A DNA stretch of 8,916 nucleotides. It comes from an uncultured Nesterenkonia sp. GTDB taxonomy: Bacteria > Actinomycetota > Actinomycetes > Actinomycetales > Micrococcaceae. The position numbers and the translations under genes were made by a program. The stretch's first letter is position 1; each line of letters opens with the position of its first letter. Location: the NCBI GenBank assembly GCA_946221825.1, contig CAMINA010000047.1, positions 1-8,916 of the forward strand, in the 5' to 3' direction. The notes beneath the pieces are model-generated. The model was not told where the DNA came from, ran no database searches, and saw nothing but the letters and a program-made list of their open reading frames with translations. Of this stretch, positions 1 to 6,023 are shown piece by piece.

Positions 1-109
1 TATGTTCAGTCCGGGGTGCGGGACTTGAACCCGCGACCTAACGGTTATGAGCCGTCTGCTCTGACCAACTGAGCTAACCCCGGTCACGATATTCAGTTGT
101 TATGTTCAG
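1..109. repeat. Direct 9-bp repeat bounding the tRNA duplication
   Basis: The sequence TATGTTCAG occurs at 1-9 and again at 101-109, each time directly 3' (in minus-strand sense) of a tRNA or tRNA-like body. The 100-base spacing equals one tRNA plus spacer. This supports a tandem duplication of the tRNA unit, or slippage between such copies. Confidence 0.6.
10..83 (-). tRNA. tRNA-Met (anticodon CAT), probably elongator
   Basis: A complete cloverleaf can be read on the minus strand. The acceptor arms CCGGGGT and ACCCCGG pair over all 7 positions, and the D-arm begins TAGCTCAG. The anticodon stem GACGG/CCGTT (with one G-T pair) holds the loop CTCATAA, giving anticodon CAT. The T-arm is GCGGG-TTCAAGT-CCCGC, and the discriminator base is A. 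The length is 74 nt and no CCA is encoded. An initiator tRNA is unlikely: base 1 pairs with base 72, and the three consecutive G-C pairs usual in the initiator anticodon stem are absent. A CAT anticodon can also belong to tRNA-Ile2, whose C34 is modified to lysidine, and sequence alone does not fully exclude this. A degraded copy lies just upstream at about 101-175. Confidence 0.93.
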
Positions 110-175
110 GCTTGAGCCTGGGTAGTCACCAGATGATTATGAGTCCTCTGCTCTAACCAACTGAGCTAACCCCCG
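101..175 (-). pseudogene. Decayed tRNA copy with CAT anticodon
   Basis: Read on the minus strand, the 5' half is an intact tRNA: acceptor strand CGGGGGT, D-arm TAGCTCAG with GGTTAGAGC, and anticodon loop CTCATAA (CAT) in stem GAGGA/TCATC with one G-A mismatch. The 3' half does not work. No 7-base strand complementary to the acceptor is present, and the expected T-arm is replaced by a short hairpin CAGGC-TCAA-GCCTG. That hairpin keeps a T-loop-like CTCAAG. It is followed by TGAACATA, the same sequence that follows the intact tRNA at 10-83. This suggests a tandem duplication of one tRNA unit followed by decay of one copy. Whether any mature tRNA is made cannot be told from sequence, but the missing acceptor pairing argues against it. 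Confidence 0.62.
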
Positions 176-232
176 TGGACCGATCCCCGCCGCCGCAGCG
201 GCAGAGTTCAGCGCCGTCCATCCTATCCGAGC

Positions 233-263
233 CTGAGCGCCCGGATGATCAGCGGCGGCTCAG
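233..263 (-). terminator. Candidate hairpin terminator after the glycosyltransferase
   Basis: CTGAGC (233-238) pairs with GCTCAG (258-263). The stem continues with GCC (239-241) against GGC (254-256) after a single bulged G, closing a loop of about 12 bases. The hairpin overlaps the stop codon of the glycosyltransferase (260-262). No T-run follows, so it may only mark a 3' end or be Rho-assisted. The remaining bases to the tRNA-like copy hold no gene that I can support. Confidence 0.35.
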
Positions 264-1474
264 TCCTCGGAGGACTCCTGATCATACTGCTTGGTGTCTA
301 CCCATTCGGCCCCTCGGTAGAGGTCCTCGAAGGCGCTCATCGTCTGCAGGATGCTGTGCCGAGTGGCCTTCTTCAGGCTGTGCAGGCCCATCGCCTCCCG
401 GCGCTCCTCGCTCTGGGTGACCACCTGAGTGAGCTTCTGAGCCAGATCCGCGGCATCCCCCGGTGCGAACAGGAAGCCATTGCGGCCCTGATCGACCAGA
501 TGCGGCAGCGCCAAGGCATCGGCGAGCACCACTGGGGTCCCGGCGGACATGGCTTCCAAGGAGACCAATGACTGAAGCTCGGCGGTGCCCGGCTGGCAGA
601 AGACATCGGCGCGGATGTAGGCCCGGCGCAGTTCGTCCTCGTCCACGTAGCCGCGCAGATGCACCCGCTCTTCCAGCCCCAGCTCCTGGATCTGCTGGTT
701 CAGGCGATCACGCTGCTCGCCGTCGCCGAGGATCTCCAGGCCGATGTCCAGGGCCGGATCGGTCTGGGCGATCGCATCGATGAGCAGATCTACGTGCTTC
801 TCCACGGCCAGTCGGCCTACGAACAGCACGGTGGGGCGCTGATGCTTCTCGATCTGCTCTCCGGGACGCGGCTGGTAGTGCTCCACGTCGATCCCGTTGG
901 AGAGCGGCAGCACGTGCTCGAAGCCGGCCTTCTCCTCCATCGTCCGTGCGGCCAGCGGGGTGGGCGTGGTGACCACTGCGGCCTTGCCCATCAGCCGGGA
1001 CATGTCCCGCCAGGAGTTCCGATGGACGATGTTCCTGAACCACTGCGGGAACGGCAGGAACGGGTCCAGGTTCTCGGGCATGAAATGGTTCGTCGCCACA
1101 GTGCGGATCCGTCGCTCCTCTGCCGCGAGGATGGCCGCCTTGCCGATCATGTAGTGGCACTGGACATGGACCACATCCGGCTCGATCTCATCCACCAGCC
1201 GAGCCATGGCGGGGTTCACCAGCCACGGCAGGCACAGCCGGTAGTACTCGTGGGTGGGGGCCTTGAAGGAACGGAACCGATGAACGGTAGCGTCTTCGGT
1301 GTGCTGAACAGTGTCCGGACCGGGCTCGTTGCGTGCCGCCGCCACATGGACCTCATGGCCTCGGGCTGTCATGTGCCGGGCGAGCCGTTGGCAGAAGACG
1401 GCGGCTCCATTGACGTCAGGCGGGTAGGTGTCCGCGGCGATCAGGATGCGGAGCTTCTGCTGGGAAGTCACCAT
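260..1474 (-). CDS. GT4-family glycosyltransferase, probably lipid or mannosyl type
   Basis: This 404-residue protein has the two-domain GT-B layout of glycosyltransferase family 4. The N-terminal Rossmann part opens with LRILIAADTYPPDVNGAA (8-25), the usual acceptor-domain start with a glycine-rich loop. VVHVQCHYMIG follows at 101-111 and TNHFMPENL at 128-136, resembling glycerolipid glucosyl/mannosyltransferases. The donor domain starts near 213 with PTVLFVGRLAVEKHVDLLI, continues with LEILGDGEQ (247-254), and carries the E-x7-E signature as E299 and E307 in AELQSLVSLEAMSAGTPVV. There is no signal peptide or clear membrane span, so it should sit at the inner membrane face. I chose the ATG at 1474 because homology starts right after it. 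It overlaps the upstream phosphatidyltransferase stop by 7 bases (ATGGTGA), a sign of translational coupling, and a GGAGG lies 13 bases upstream. The neighbour suggests a lipid acceptor such as diacylglycerol or phosphatidylinositol. Donor and acceptor are inferred, not shown. Confidence 0.9.
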   Translation of the reverse strand: MVTSQQKLRILIAADTYPPDVNGAAVFCQRLARHMTARGHEVHVAAARNEPGPDTVQHTEDATVHRFRSFKAPTHEYYRLCLPWLVNPAMARLVDEIEPDVVHVQCHYMIGKAAILAAEERRIRTVATNHFMPENLDPFLPFPQWFRNIVHRNSWRDMSRLMGKAAVVTTPTPLAARTMEEKAGFEHVLPLSNGIDVEHYQPRPGEQIEKHQRPTVLFVGRLAVEKHVDLLIDAIAQTDPALDIGLEILGDGEQRDRLNQQIQELGLEERVHLRGYVDEDELRRAYIRADVFCQPGTAELQSLVSLEAMSAGTPVVLADALALPHLVDQGRNGFLFAPGDAADLAQKLTQVVTQSEERREAMGLHSLKKATRHSILQTMSAFEDLYRGAEWVDTKQYDQESSED

Positions 1475-2166
1475 GTACGCCTGTCGTCCTCCATCTGGAT
1501 CTGATCTCGAGGTGGGGGCGCATCCTTCTGCGACCACTGGTCCCGACTGCGCGGAGACATGCCCTCACGGCGCAGCCGACGGGCCTTGGCATGAGCCTGG
1601 ACCAGGTAGTCCGCCGATGCCACGATGTGCATCAGACAGCCGGCCGCCAGGATCGCTTCTGCGATATAGACAAGAATGGTACCGCTCAGCCCAGGGGTAT
1701 GCGCCAGCAGGATCAGCGGCGCGCCCACCAGCAGCCCCGCCGTGCGGAACTTCCCGATCAGCGAGACCGGCAGCTCTGGAGATCCGCGGAAGAGCAGGAC
1801 AGCATTCAGGAACAGCACGACGTCCGGGATGGCCACCGCCAGCACCACCCAGGTCGGGGCGATGCCGAAGACCACCAGGGTCAGGGTGACGATGGTCAGC
1901 GAGCGCCGGTCGGCCAGCGGGTCCAACCAGGTGCCGACGGTGCTCATCTGATCGAAGCGGCGGGCGATGAACCCGTCGACCCAGTCAGTGGATCCCAGCA
2001 CGGCCAGCACCCAGAAGGCCGTCAGATAGCTGCCTTGGGCCACCAGCACGACGAAGACGGGAACCAGCAGGAACCGGCAGACGGTCACCACATTGGGCAC
2101 TGTCCAGAAGGTTGCGCGCACAGTGTACTCGGAGCCCTCGCGGGCTCCGGCACCGATGCTCTTCAC
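1468..2166 (-). CDS. CDP-alcohol phosphatidyltransferase (PgsA-like)
   Basis: This is an integral membrane enzyme of about 232 residues that transfers a phosphatidyl group from CDP-diacylglycerol to an alcohol. The full family signature D-x2-D-G-x2-A-R-x8-G-x3-D-x3-D is present: D61, D64, G65, A68, R69, G78, D82 and D86, within STDWVDGFIARRF and GTWLDPLAD. Hydrophobic spans surround it: VTVCRFLLVPVFVVLVAQG, AFWVLAVLGS, TLTLVVFGIAPTWVVLAVAI, and others up to about residue 180. The tail is charged and proline-rich, without membrane spans. The substrate could be glycerol 3-phosphate (PgsA), inositol phosphate or phosphatidylglycerol, and the sequence does not decide. The GTG at 2166 is 10 bases after the upstream stop and lacks a clear ribosome site. 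A second GTG at 2121, at residue 16 of this reading before RATFWTVPN, is a realistic alternative start. The gene overlaps the downstream glycosyltransferase by 7 bases. Confidence 0.88.
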   Translation of the reverse strand: MKSIGAGAREGSEYTVRATFWTVPNVVTVCRFLLVPVFVVLVAQGSYLTAFWVLAVLGSTDWVDGFIARRFDQMSTVGTWLDPLADRRSLTIVTLTLVVFGIAPTWVVLAVAIPDVVLFLNAVLLFRGSPELPVSLIGKFRTAGLLVGAPLILLAHTPGLSGTILVYIAEAILAAGCLMHIVASADYLVQAHAKARRLRREGMSPRSRDQWSQKDAPPPRDQIQMEDDRRTW

Positions 2167-2176
2167 GTGCGAAAGT

Positions 2177-3079
2177 CTATTTCTTGGTGAGCTCGCGCAG
2201 GAAGACAGCACCCGCCGCAGTGGAGGCGCCCAGCACAGCCAGGGGCTTCCACCGTGCAGAGACGAACTCGCCCACCTGGGAATCATCGGCCGTCGGCGCG
2301 GCAGAGCCAGTCGGGGCGGCAGAGCTCGACGCCGTCGGGGCGCCGGGCTTCGAGACCCGCTGAGCGGACGTGCCCTCCTTCGAGGCCGAGCGCACCTTCC
2401 CGGTGAGGCCGGAGACGGCGTCGCGCATCTCCTGCTTCAGCGACTCCTTGTTGCTGCGGGCACGAACCTGGTCCTGCAGGGAGCCGATGTGGTCGCGGCG
2501 CACAGCAGTGCGGCGCAGCAGCTCGCGATAGGTCGGCGGTGTGGGCTCTCCCCCGCCGGGCTGCTTCTTCTGCTCGGCCTTGGCGCGCTTGGCCTCTTCC
2601 TTCTGGCGGCGCTTCTGCGCATCCTGGCGGTCGAGCTCCTGAGGGTCGAAGCTGCTTCCCTGCTTGGCCACGCCCAGGTCCAGCCGCAGGCCGCGCAGGG
2701 CGTCCTCCGGGACGAACGGCAGGGCCTTCTTCAGACGCAGGTATCCCACCAACGCGAAGATCAGGGCGATGACCAGGAAGATCCCGGCGACGATGAGCGC
2801 GGCGGCCCAGAGCTCGAAGATCAGAGCGAAGGCTGCCACGGCGGCGACGATCAGAGCCACCACGAGAAACGCGACGAACACCAGCCCGACGACCATCAGG
2901 GCTGCGGCGATTCCGGCCGCGATGCCCTTGGTCTTCATCTGGCCGATGGCCAGCTGGATCTCGTCATTGATCTGCTTGGGGCCGAGCCTCAGGAGAACCT
3001 TGAGGACGTCGAACAACGAAGTCTTCGGAGTGTTGTCCTTGCTCGGCGCGGCATGCTGGGCCACAGGTCGTGCCTCCAT
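2177..3079 (-). CDS. Holin-X-like actinobacterial membrane protein with DUF3618-like tail
   Basis: This is a 300-residue protein. Residues 21-52 form an amphipathic start (SLFDVLKVLLRLGPKQINDEIQLA), typical of the actinobacterial 'phage holin family' (Holin-X, superfamily III). Two long hydrophobic spans follow, at about 53-88 and 90-113, ending in GYLRLKKALPF. A charged, K/R/E-rich segment at 150-175 may form a coiled coil. Residues 183-235 (YRELLRRTAVRRDHIGSLQDQV) resemble the DUF3618 helical repeat. A low-complexity Ser/Ala/Pro/Thr linker then leads to a last hydrophobic stretch at 278-294 before the C-terminal LTKK. Despite the family name, such genes are chromosomal housekeeping genes and no phage gene is nearby. 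A membrane or envelope role is inferred. The ATG at 3079 begins the recognisable N-terminus but has no clear Shine-Dalgarno. The next gene starts 10 bases after its stop, so the three genes probably share a transcript. Confidence 0.82.
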   Translation of the reverse strand: MEARPVAQHAAPSKDNTPKTSLFDVLKVLLRLGPKQINDEIQLAIGQMKTKGIAAGIAAALMVVGLVFVAFLVVALIVAAVAAFALIFELWAAALIVAGIFLVIALIFALVGYLRLKKALPFVPEDALRGLRLDLGVAKQGSSFDPQELDRQDAQKRRQKEEAKRAKAEQKKQPGGGEPTPPTYRELLRRTAVRRDHIGSLQDQVRARSNKESLKQEMRDAVSGLTGKVRSASKEGTSAQRVSKPGAPTASSSAAPTGSAAPTADDSQVGEFVSARWKPLAVLGASTAAGAVFLRELTKK

Positions 3080-3101
3080 CGTGACGGGAGCTGCTGGTCT
3101 G

Positions 3102-3121
3102 GGTGGTTCCAAACTACCACC
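3102..3121 (-). promoter_or_regulatory. Leader hairpin ahead of the Holin-X-like gene
   Basis: GGTGGT (3102-3107) and ACCACC (3116-3121) form a perfect 6-bp inverted repeat with an 8-base loop. It lies 22 bases upstream of the start codon at 3079, on the minus-strand transcript. It is not followed by a T-run. It could be a leader structure or part of a weak terminator for the transporter gene. The function is unknown. Confidence 0.25.
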
Positions 3122-3133
3122 ACCGGCCTCTGT

Positions 3134-3154
3134 GGGAAGGCATGGACGCTTCCC
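3134..3154 (-). terminator. Candidate terminator hairpin after the YeeE-like gene
   Basis: GGGAAG (3134-3139) pairs with CTTCCC (3149-3154) around a 9-base loop. It sits 17 bases past the stop codon of the YeeE-like transporter, within the 92-base gap before the Holin-X-like gene. There is no T-run on either strand, so it is only a weak terminator candidate. Confidence 0.28.
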
Positions 3155-3171
3155 CCCTGCGAGGTCAGGGC

Positions 3172-4470
3172 TCAGCAGACCGAATCGGTGGGCTTGGGGT
3201 TGGCCATCCCCAGCCAGGTCCGAAGCCGCAGACCCGCCCAGGTGCCCACCAATGCGGCCACGGCCCACAGCCAGCCCGAGACCGATCCGGAGGAGATTCC
3301 GCCTAGGTAGGCGCCGATGTTGCAGCCCTCGGCCAGTCGCGCACCGATGCCCATCAGGATGCCCCCGGAGAACGCGATGCCGGCGTTCTTCCAGTCGATC
3401 CTCCGGGCGAAGGCCCAGGCGCCGCCGGCGGCCGCGGCGATGGCGGCACCGACCATGATGCCGATGTTGGTCAGCGAGTTCTTGTGGGACAGGACCGAGC
3501 CCTCGAGCATCTCGGCCCAGTTGTCCTGCTGCCAGAACTCCCAGTTCTCCGGCTGGAAGCCGATGAGCTGCAGGATCTTGGCGCCCCATACGGCGAAGGC
3601 GTTGGTCACGCCCCAGATGCCGCCGGAGGCCCACATGACGGCGCCGCCGAGGACGGCCAGAACCAGGGCTCCGACCCACATGGGCCAGGAGCCGCGGATG
3701 GCGCGGATCCAGCCGGATGCGCTCGGCGGAGCGCCGGTCGGCGGCGGGTTGCGACGGGCCTGGACGGCCCGAGAGATGCCCACGATGACCAGCAGCACCA
3801 GGATGGTGATGCCCCAGCTGCCCACATATCCGACGTGGTCTGAGAGCAGCACCGGCTCAAGACCGGGCAGGTCGGAGACCAGCGGGAAGAACAGCGGAGA
3901 GGTATAGATGACCGAGCCCGCGATGAACCCGATCAGCGTGGGGATCACCGTGGAGTTGCCTGACCCCACGGCGAACAGCGTGCCGGAGGCGCAGCCGCCG
4001 CCCAGCTGCATGCCGATGGCGAAGATGAACGCACCGAGGAAGAGACCGACACCGATGGTCCCGGCCGAGGGTGTGGGTTCATTGCCGAACCCTCCCCAGC
4101 CGGTCACGAAGAGCAGCATGAAGATCGTGGCTGTGGTGCCCAGCAGCAGCGCGTGATTGCGCAGCCCGTGGCCGTTGCCCACGGCCACCAGTTGGCGCCA
4201 GGCGGAGGTGAAGCCGAACCGCGAATGGAACAGCGCCACACCCAAGCCCAGGCCGAGGACGAAGAGCACGCCGAAGTAGAGACCCTGGTTCGCGTCGGCC
4301 TGCACCGTATTGGAGAAGAAGATCCAGGTCAGCAGTCCGGCTGCGAGCAGCAGGAAGACACCGATCTTGCCGCGCTGGGGTGGGTCGGCAGGGTCCGGCG
4401 TCGGGGGTGCGACGCACGTGGGTGCAGGCGTGAAGATCGACGAATCGATCGTGGTTGGTGTGGTCGCCAT
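3172..4470 (-). CDS. YeeE/YedE-family sulfur (thiosulfate-type) transporter
   Basis: This is a polytopic inner-membrane protein of 432 residues. The YeeE/YedE (TsuA-like, 'sulphur transport') family imports thiosulfate through a path lined by conserved cysteines. Two such motifs are visible: GGGCASGTLFAVG with C160, and AEGCNIGAYLGG with C383. HSRFGFTSAWRQL (82-94), which follows the second hydrophobic span, is also typical of the family. About nine to eleven hydrophobic spans can be read between residues 36 and 415. The N-terminus is a soluble, Pro/Thr-rich stretch of about 30 residues. Unusually, another Cys is the last residue (C432). I chose the ATG at 4470 because GAGGAG lies 11 bases upstream. 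An earlier in-frame ATG at 4563 would add 31 residues that do not look like family sequence. No TusA/YeeD sulfurtransferase gene adjoins it, unlike many family members. The substrate is inferred from the family. Confidence 0.9.
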   Translation of the reverse strand: MATTPTTIDSSIFTPAPTCVAPPTPDPADPPQRGKIGVFLLLAAGLLTWIFFSNTVQADANQGLYFGVLFVLGLGLGVALFHSRFGFTSAWRQLVAVGNGHGLRNHALLLGTTATIFMLLFVTGWGGFGNEPTPSAGTIGVGLFLGAFIFAIGMQLGGGCASGTLFAVGSGNSTVIPTLIGFIAGSVIYTSPLFFPLVSDLPGLEPVLLSDHVGYVGSWGITILVLLVIVGISRAVQARRNPPPTGAPPSASGWIRAIRGSWPMWVGALVLAVLGGAVMWASGGIWGVTNAFAVWGAKILQLIGFQPENWEFWQQDNWAEMLEGSVLSHKNSLTNIGIMVGAAIAAAAGGAWAFARRIDWKNAGIAFSGGILMGIGARLAEGCNIGAYLGGISSGSVSGWLWAVAALVGTWAGLRLRTWLGMANPKPTDSVC

Positions 4471-4534
4471 AACAGGTTCAGCTCCTCGTGGCGGGGATCC
4501 GCGGAGAAAATGCGGCCCAAGAATCGTAGAGGAC

Positions 4535-4577
4535 TGCCGCGACGGCTGATAGGAATACGTCATACGACGTCACACAG
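4535..4577 (-). promoter_or_regulatory. Candidate operator with two TGACGT direct repeats
   Basis: In the 175-base divergent gap between the YeeE-like gene and the TM2 gene, TGACGT occurs twice on the minus strand in the same direction. In plus-strand coordinates these are ACGTCA at 4557-4562 and 4567-4572, exactly 10 bases (one helical turn) apart. A weak promoter can be drawn around them on the minus strand: GTGACG as -35, 16 bases, then TATCAG as -10. The repeats lie in and just beside the -35 and spacer, as expected for a repressor site. The promoter match is poor and the regulator is unknown. A sulfur-responsive factor would fit the transporter but is inference. Confidence 0.25.
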
Positions 4578-4645
4578 TCCGGCTGAGCAGCGCCACAGAT
4601 GACGCCGAACCCGAGACTGGGACGCCTTCAGGATCCAGACGTAGC

Positions 4646-5107
4646 ATGGCAGATGTGACCGCCAGCTTTGACCTCGACGACGACTTCTACGCCAACACCT
4701 TCACCGAGGAGGACCAGGCTGCCTTCGAGGCTGAACCCGAGTCCCCGCGGAAGTTCCTCATCGCCTGGGCGGCTGCGCTCGTCCTCGGGCCCCTCGGCGT
4801 GCACCGCTACTATCTGGGCCTGATCCCGACCGCCGTGACGAAGTCGCTGCTCTTCGGCTGCGCCGCTGTGTGTGTGGCGCTGGGCTACGTCAATGCGTCT
4901 CTGGTGTTCATGGGCGTGGTCACCGCATGGACCATCGTGGATCTGTTCCTGCTGCTCTCAGGCACGATGCGCGACCGGCACGACAGGCGACTGATCGGCT
5001 TCCGGCGGTACGCCGGGCCTTGTGCCGCGATCACAGTGATGGTCCTGGTGGGCTTCCTGATCACCGCGCTCGTGGTGGGCACCAGCTCCGGAGTCGCCGG
5101 AGCCTGA
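4646..5107 (+). CDS. TM2-domain membrane protein
   Basis: This is a 153-residue protein and the only plus-strand gene in the window. The first 33 residues are soluble and strongly acidic (FDLDDDFYANTFTEEDQAAFEAEPES). A TM2 domain follows: FLIAWAAALVLGPLGVHRYYLG (about 37-58), where the G-x-H-R-x-Y-L-G core is diagnostic, and then spans near 65-80, 85-105 and 125-145. TM2 proteins are small membrane proteins of unknown biochemical role, and nothing here narrows it. The ATG at 4646 is the only sensible start; AGGA lies 12 bases upstream. It is divergent from the YeeE-like gene, so the shared 175-base gap must hold both promoters. It converges on the siderophore-interacting protein gene with 28 bases between the stop codons. 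Confidence 0.85.
   Translation: MADVTASFDLDDDFYANTFTEEDQAAFEAEPESPRKFLIAWAAALVLGPLGVHRYYLGLIPTAVTKSLLFGCAAVCVALGYVNASLVFMGVVTAWTIVDLFLLLSGTMRDRHDRRLIGFRRYAGPCAAITVMVLVGFLITALVVGTSSGVAGA
5085..5103 (+). terminator. Hairpin at the end of the TM2 gene
   Basis: GCTCCGG (5085-5091) and CCGGAGC (5097-5103) form a perfect 7-bp stem with loop AGTCG. It ends just before the TM2 stop codon (5105-5107). It lies between convergent genes and is symmetric enough to act in both directions. No T-run follows, so intrinsic termination is uncertain. Confidence 0.38.
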
Positions 5108-5115
5108 ACCAGCAC

Positions 5116-5155
5116 TCAGGCCAGGTCGATCTGACTCATGCCGGGTCGATCTGAC
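5116..5155 (-). repeat. Tandem 20-bp duplication over the SIP stop codon
   Basis: On the minus strand, the unit GTCAGATCGACCCGGCATGA (5155-5136) is followed without a gap by GTCAGATCGACCTGGCCTGA (5135-5116). The two agree at 18 of 20 bases. The first unit encodes the last residues of the siderophore-interacting protein and its TGA stop. The second is untranslated and also ends in TGA. It looks like a local tandem duplication within the convergent gap. Confidence 0.85.
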
Positions 5156-6002
5156 CGACAGGTGTCTTCTTCTCGGCCTGGAACTCATCCTCCACCCGGC
5201 CATAGGCCCAGTAGGCCGAGAGGGACATCCCTTTGCGCGGCAGGCCCCGCTCCTCCACCAGGGCGCGGCGGATCAGCTTCATCTGTTCGCGCTCACCATG
5301 GATGAAGACCTGGATGTCGTTCTCCGCGGCGTCGGGGAGCTCGGCGGCGCGCAGGTAGTCGGCCAGCCGCGTGGTCTCAGGGGTGAAGTCGCCCGCGCGA
5401 TGCAGCCAGACCACCTCGACGCCGGCCGGAGGGTTCAGCGGAAGCTCCTCGGCAGCGTCGCGGACCTCCAACACCGCGAGTCCGCGCGCCTGCGGCTCCA
5501 TGTTCTCCAGGGCAGCGGCGATGGCCGGCAGCGCCGCCTCGTCGCCGGCGAGGAGGTGGAAGTCGGCGTCACTGCGGGGTGTGTAGCCGGCTCCGGGGCC
5601 GAAGAAGCTGATCGTATCCCCAGGCTGGGCGTTCTCTGCCCAGGGACCGGCCAGGCCCTGATCCCCGTGGGTGACGAAGTCCACCCAGATCTGCCGCAGC
5701 TGACGGTCCACGTGACGGATGGTGTAGGTGCGGGTGACCGGCATCTGCTCCACCGGCAGCTCGTCGCGCAGAGCCTCCATGTCATAGGGCCGCTGAAGCC
5801 CCAGCGCGGGGTCAGCGAAGAGCAGCTTGATGTACTGATCGGTGCACGGCGTACGCTCCCCTGAATTCTCTGCCTCGTGGTCGCGGAACTCGATGCCCTC
5901 GAAGCCGTCTCCCCCGAGGATCAGGCGCACCATATGGGGACTGATCTGCTCGCGGCGGATCACAGTGAGCAGATGCTGGGTACGTGGTCTGCGCTGAGTC
6001 AT
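5136..6002 (-). CDS. Siderophore-interacting protein (FAD-dependent ferric-siderophore reductase)
   Basis: This is a cytoplasmic flavoprotein of 288 residues, the usual SIP length. Members reduce Fe(III)-siderophore complexes so that iron is released. The FAD-binding motif RTYTIR is at 91-96, followed by WVDFVTHGDQGLAGPWAENAQPGD (106-129), which in the family lines the flavin phosphate site. The NAD(P)H-binding half has LLAGDEAALPAI (150-161) and ends with the family signature SAYWAYGRVEDEF (262-274). The ATG at 6002 is preceded directly by AGAGGAG, unusually close for a ribosome site, but homology begins within the first ten residues and no better start exists. It begins 32 bases after the purU stop. 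A DtxR-like palindrome lies 27-36 bases upstream, suggesting iron control. The reductant (NADH, NADPH or ferredoxin) cannot be read from the sequence. No siderophore synthesis or uptake gene is next to it. Confidence 0.93.
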   Translation of the reverse strand: MTQRRPRTQHLLTVIRREQISPHMVRLILGGDGFEGIEFRDHEAENSGERTPCTDQYIKLLFADPALGLQRPYDMEALRDELPVEQMPVTRTYTIRHVDRQLRQIWVDFVTHGDQGLAGPWAENAQPGDTISFFGPGAGYTPRSDADFHLLAGDEAALPAIAAALENMEPQARGLAVLEVRDAAEELPLNPPAGVEVVWLHRAGDFTPETTRLADYLRAAELPDAAENDIQVFIHGEREQMKLIRRALVEERGLPRKGMSLSAYWAYGRVEDEFQAEKKTPVGQIDPA

Positions 6003-6023
6003 CTCCTCTACGGTACAGGAAGG

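Noticed and set aside
659..1504. A 281-codon plus-strand open frame over the glycosyltransferase
   Set aside because: It is a mirror frame of the GT4 gene, with many His/Gly/Val residues and no motif. The minus-strand product has the full GT4 signature.
260..2166. Calling the pair pgsA-pimA of the phosphatidylinositol mannoside pathway
   Set aside because: The intervening acyltransferase of the mycobacterial cluster is missing, and GT4 sequence alone does not fix donor or acceptor. Gene symbols were left empty.
2177..3079. A prophage remnant because of the holin-like protein
   Set aside because: No endolysin, structural, integrase or repressor gene is present, and the family is a common chromosomal one in Actinobacteria.
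2093..3310. A 405-codon open frame on the plus strand, antisense to the Holin-X-like gene
   Set aside because: The translation is low-complexity (Gln/Gly/Asp and Leu/Ala runs) with no family motif, and the minus strand encodes a recognisable membrane protein over the same bases. It is a high-GC shadow.
3080..3679. An upstream in-frame extension of the Holin-X-like protein to about 500 residues
   Set aside because: The extra part is Arg/Gly-rich and antisense-like within the YeeE gene in another frame of the same strand. Family sequence starts at the ATG at 3079.
4471..4645. A riboswitch ahead of the YeeE-like gene
   Set aside because: I could not find a consistent multi-helix fold or any known conserved core, only the TGACGT repeats and weak promoter-like hexamers.
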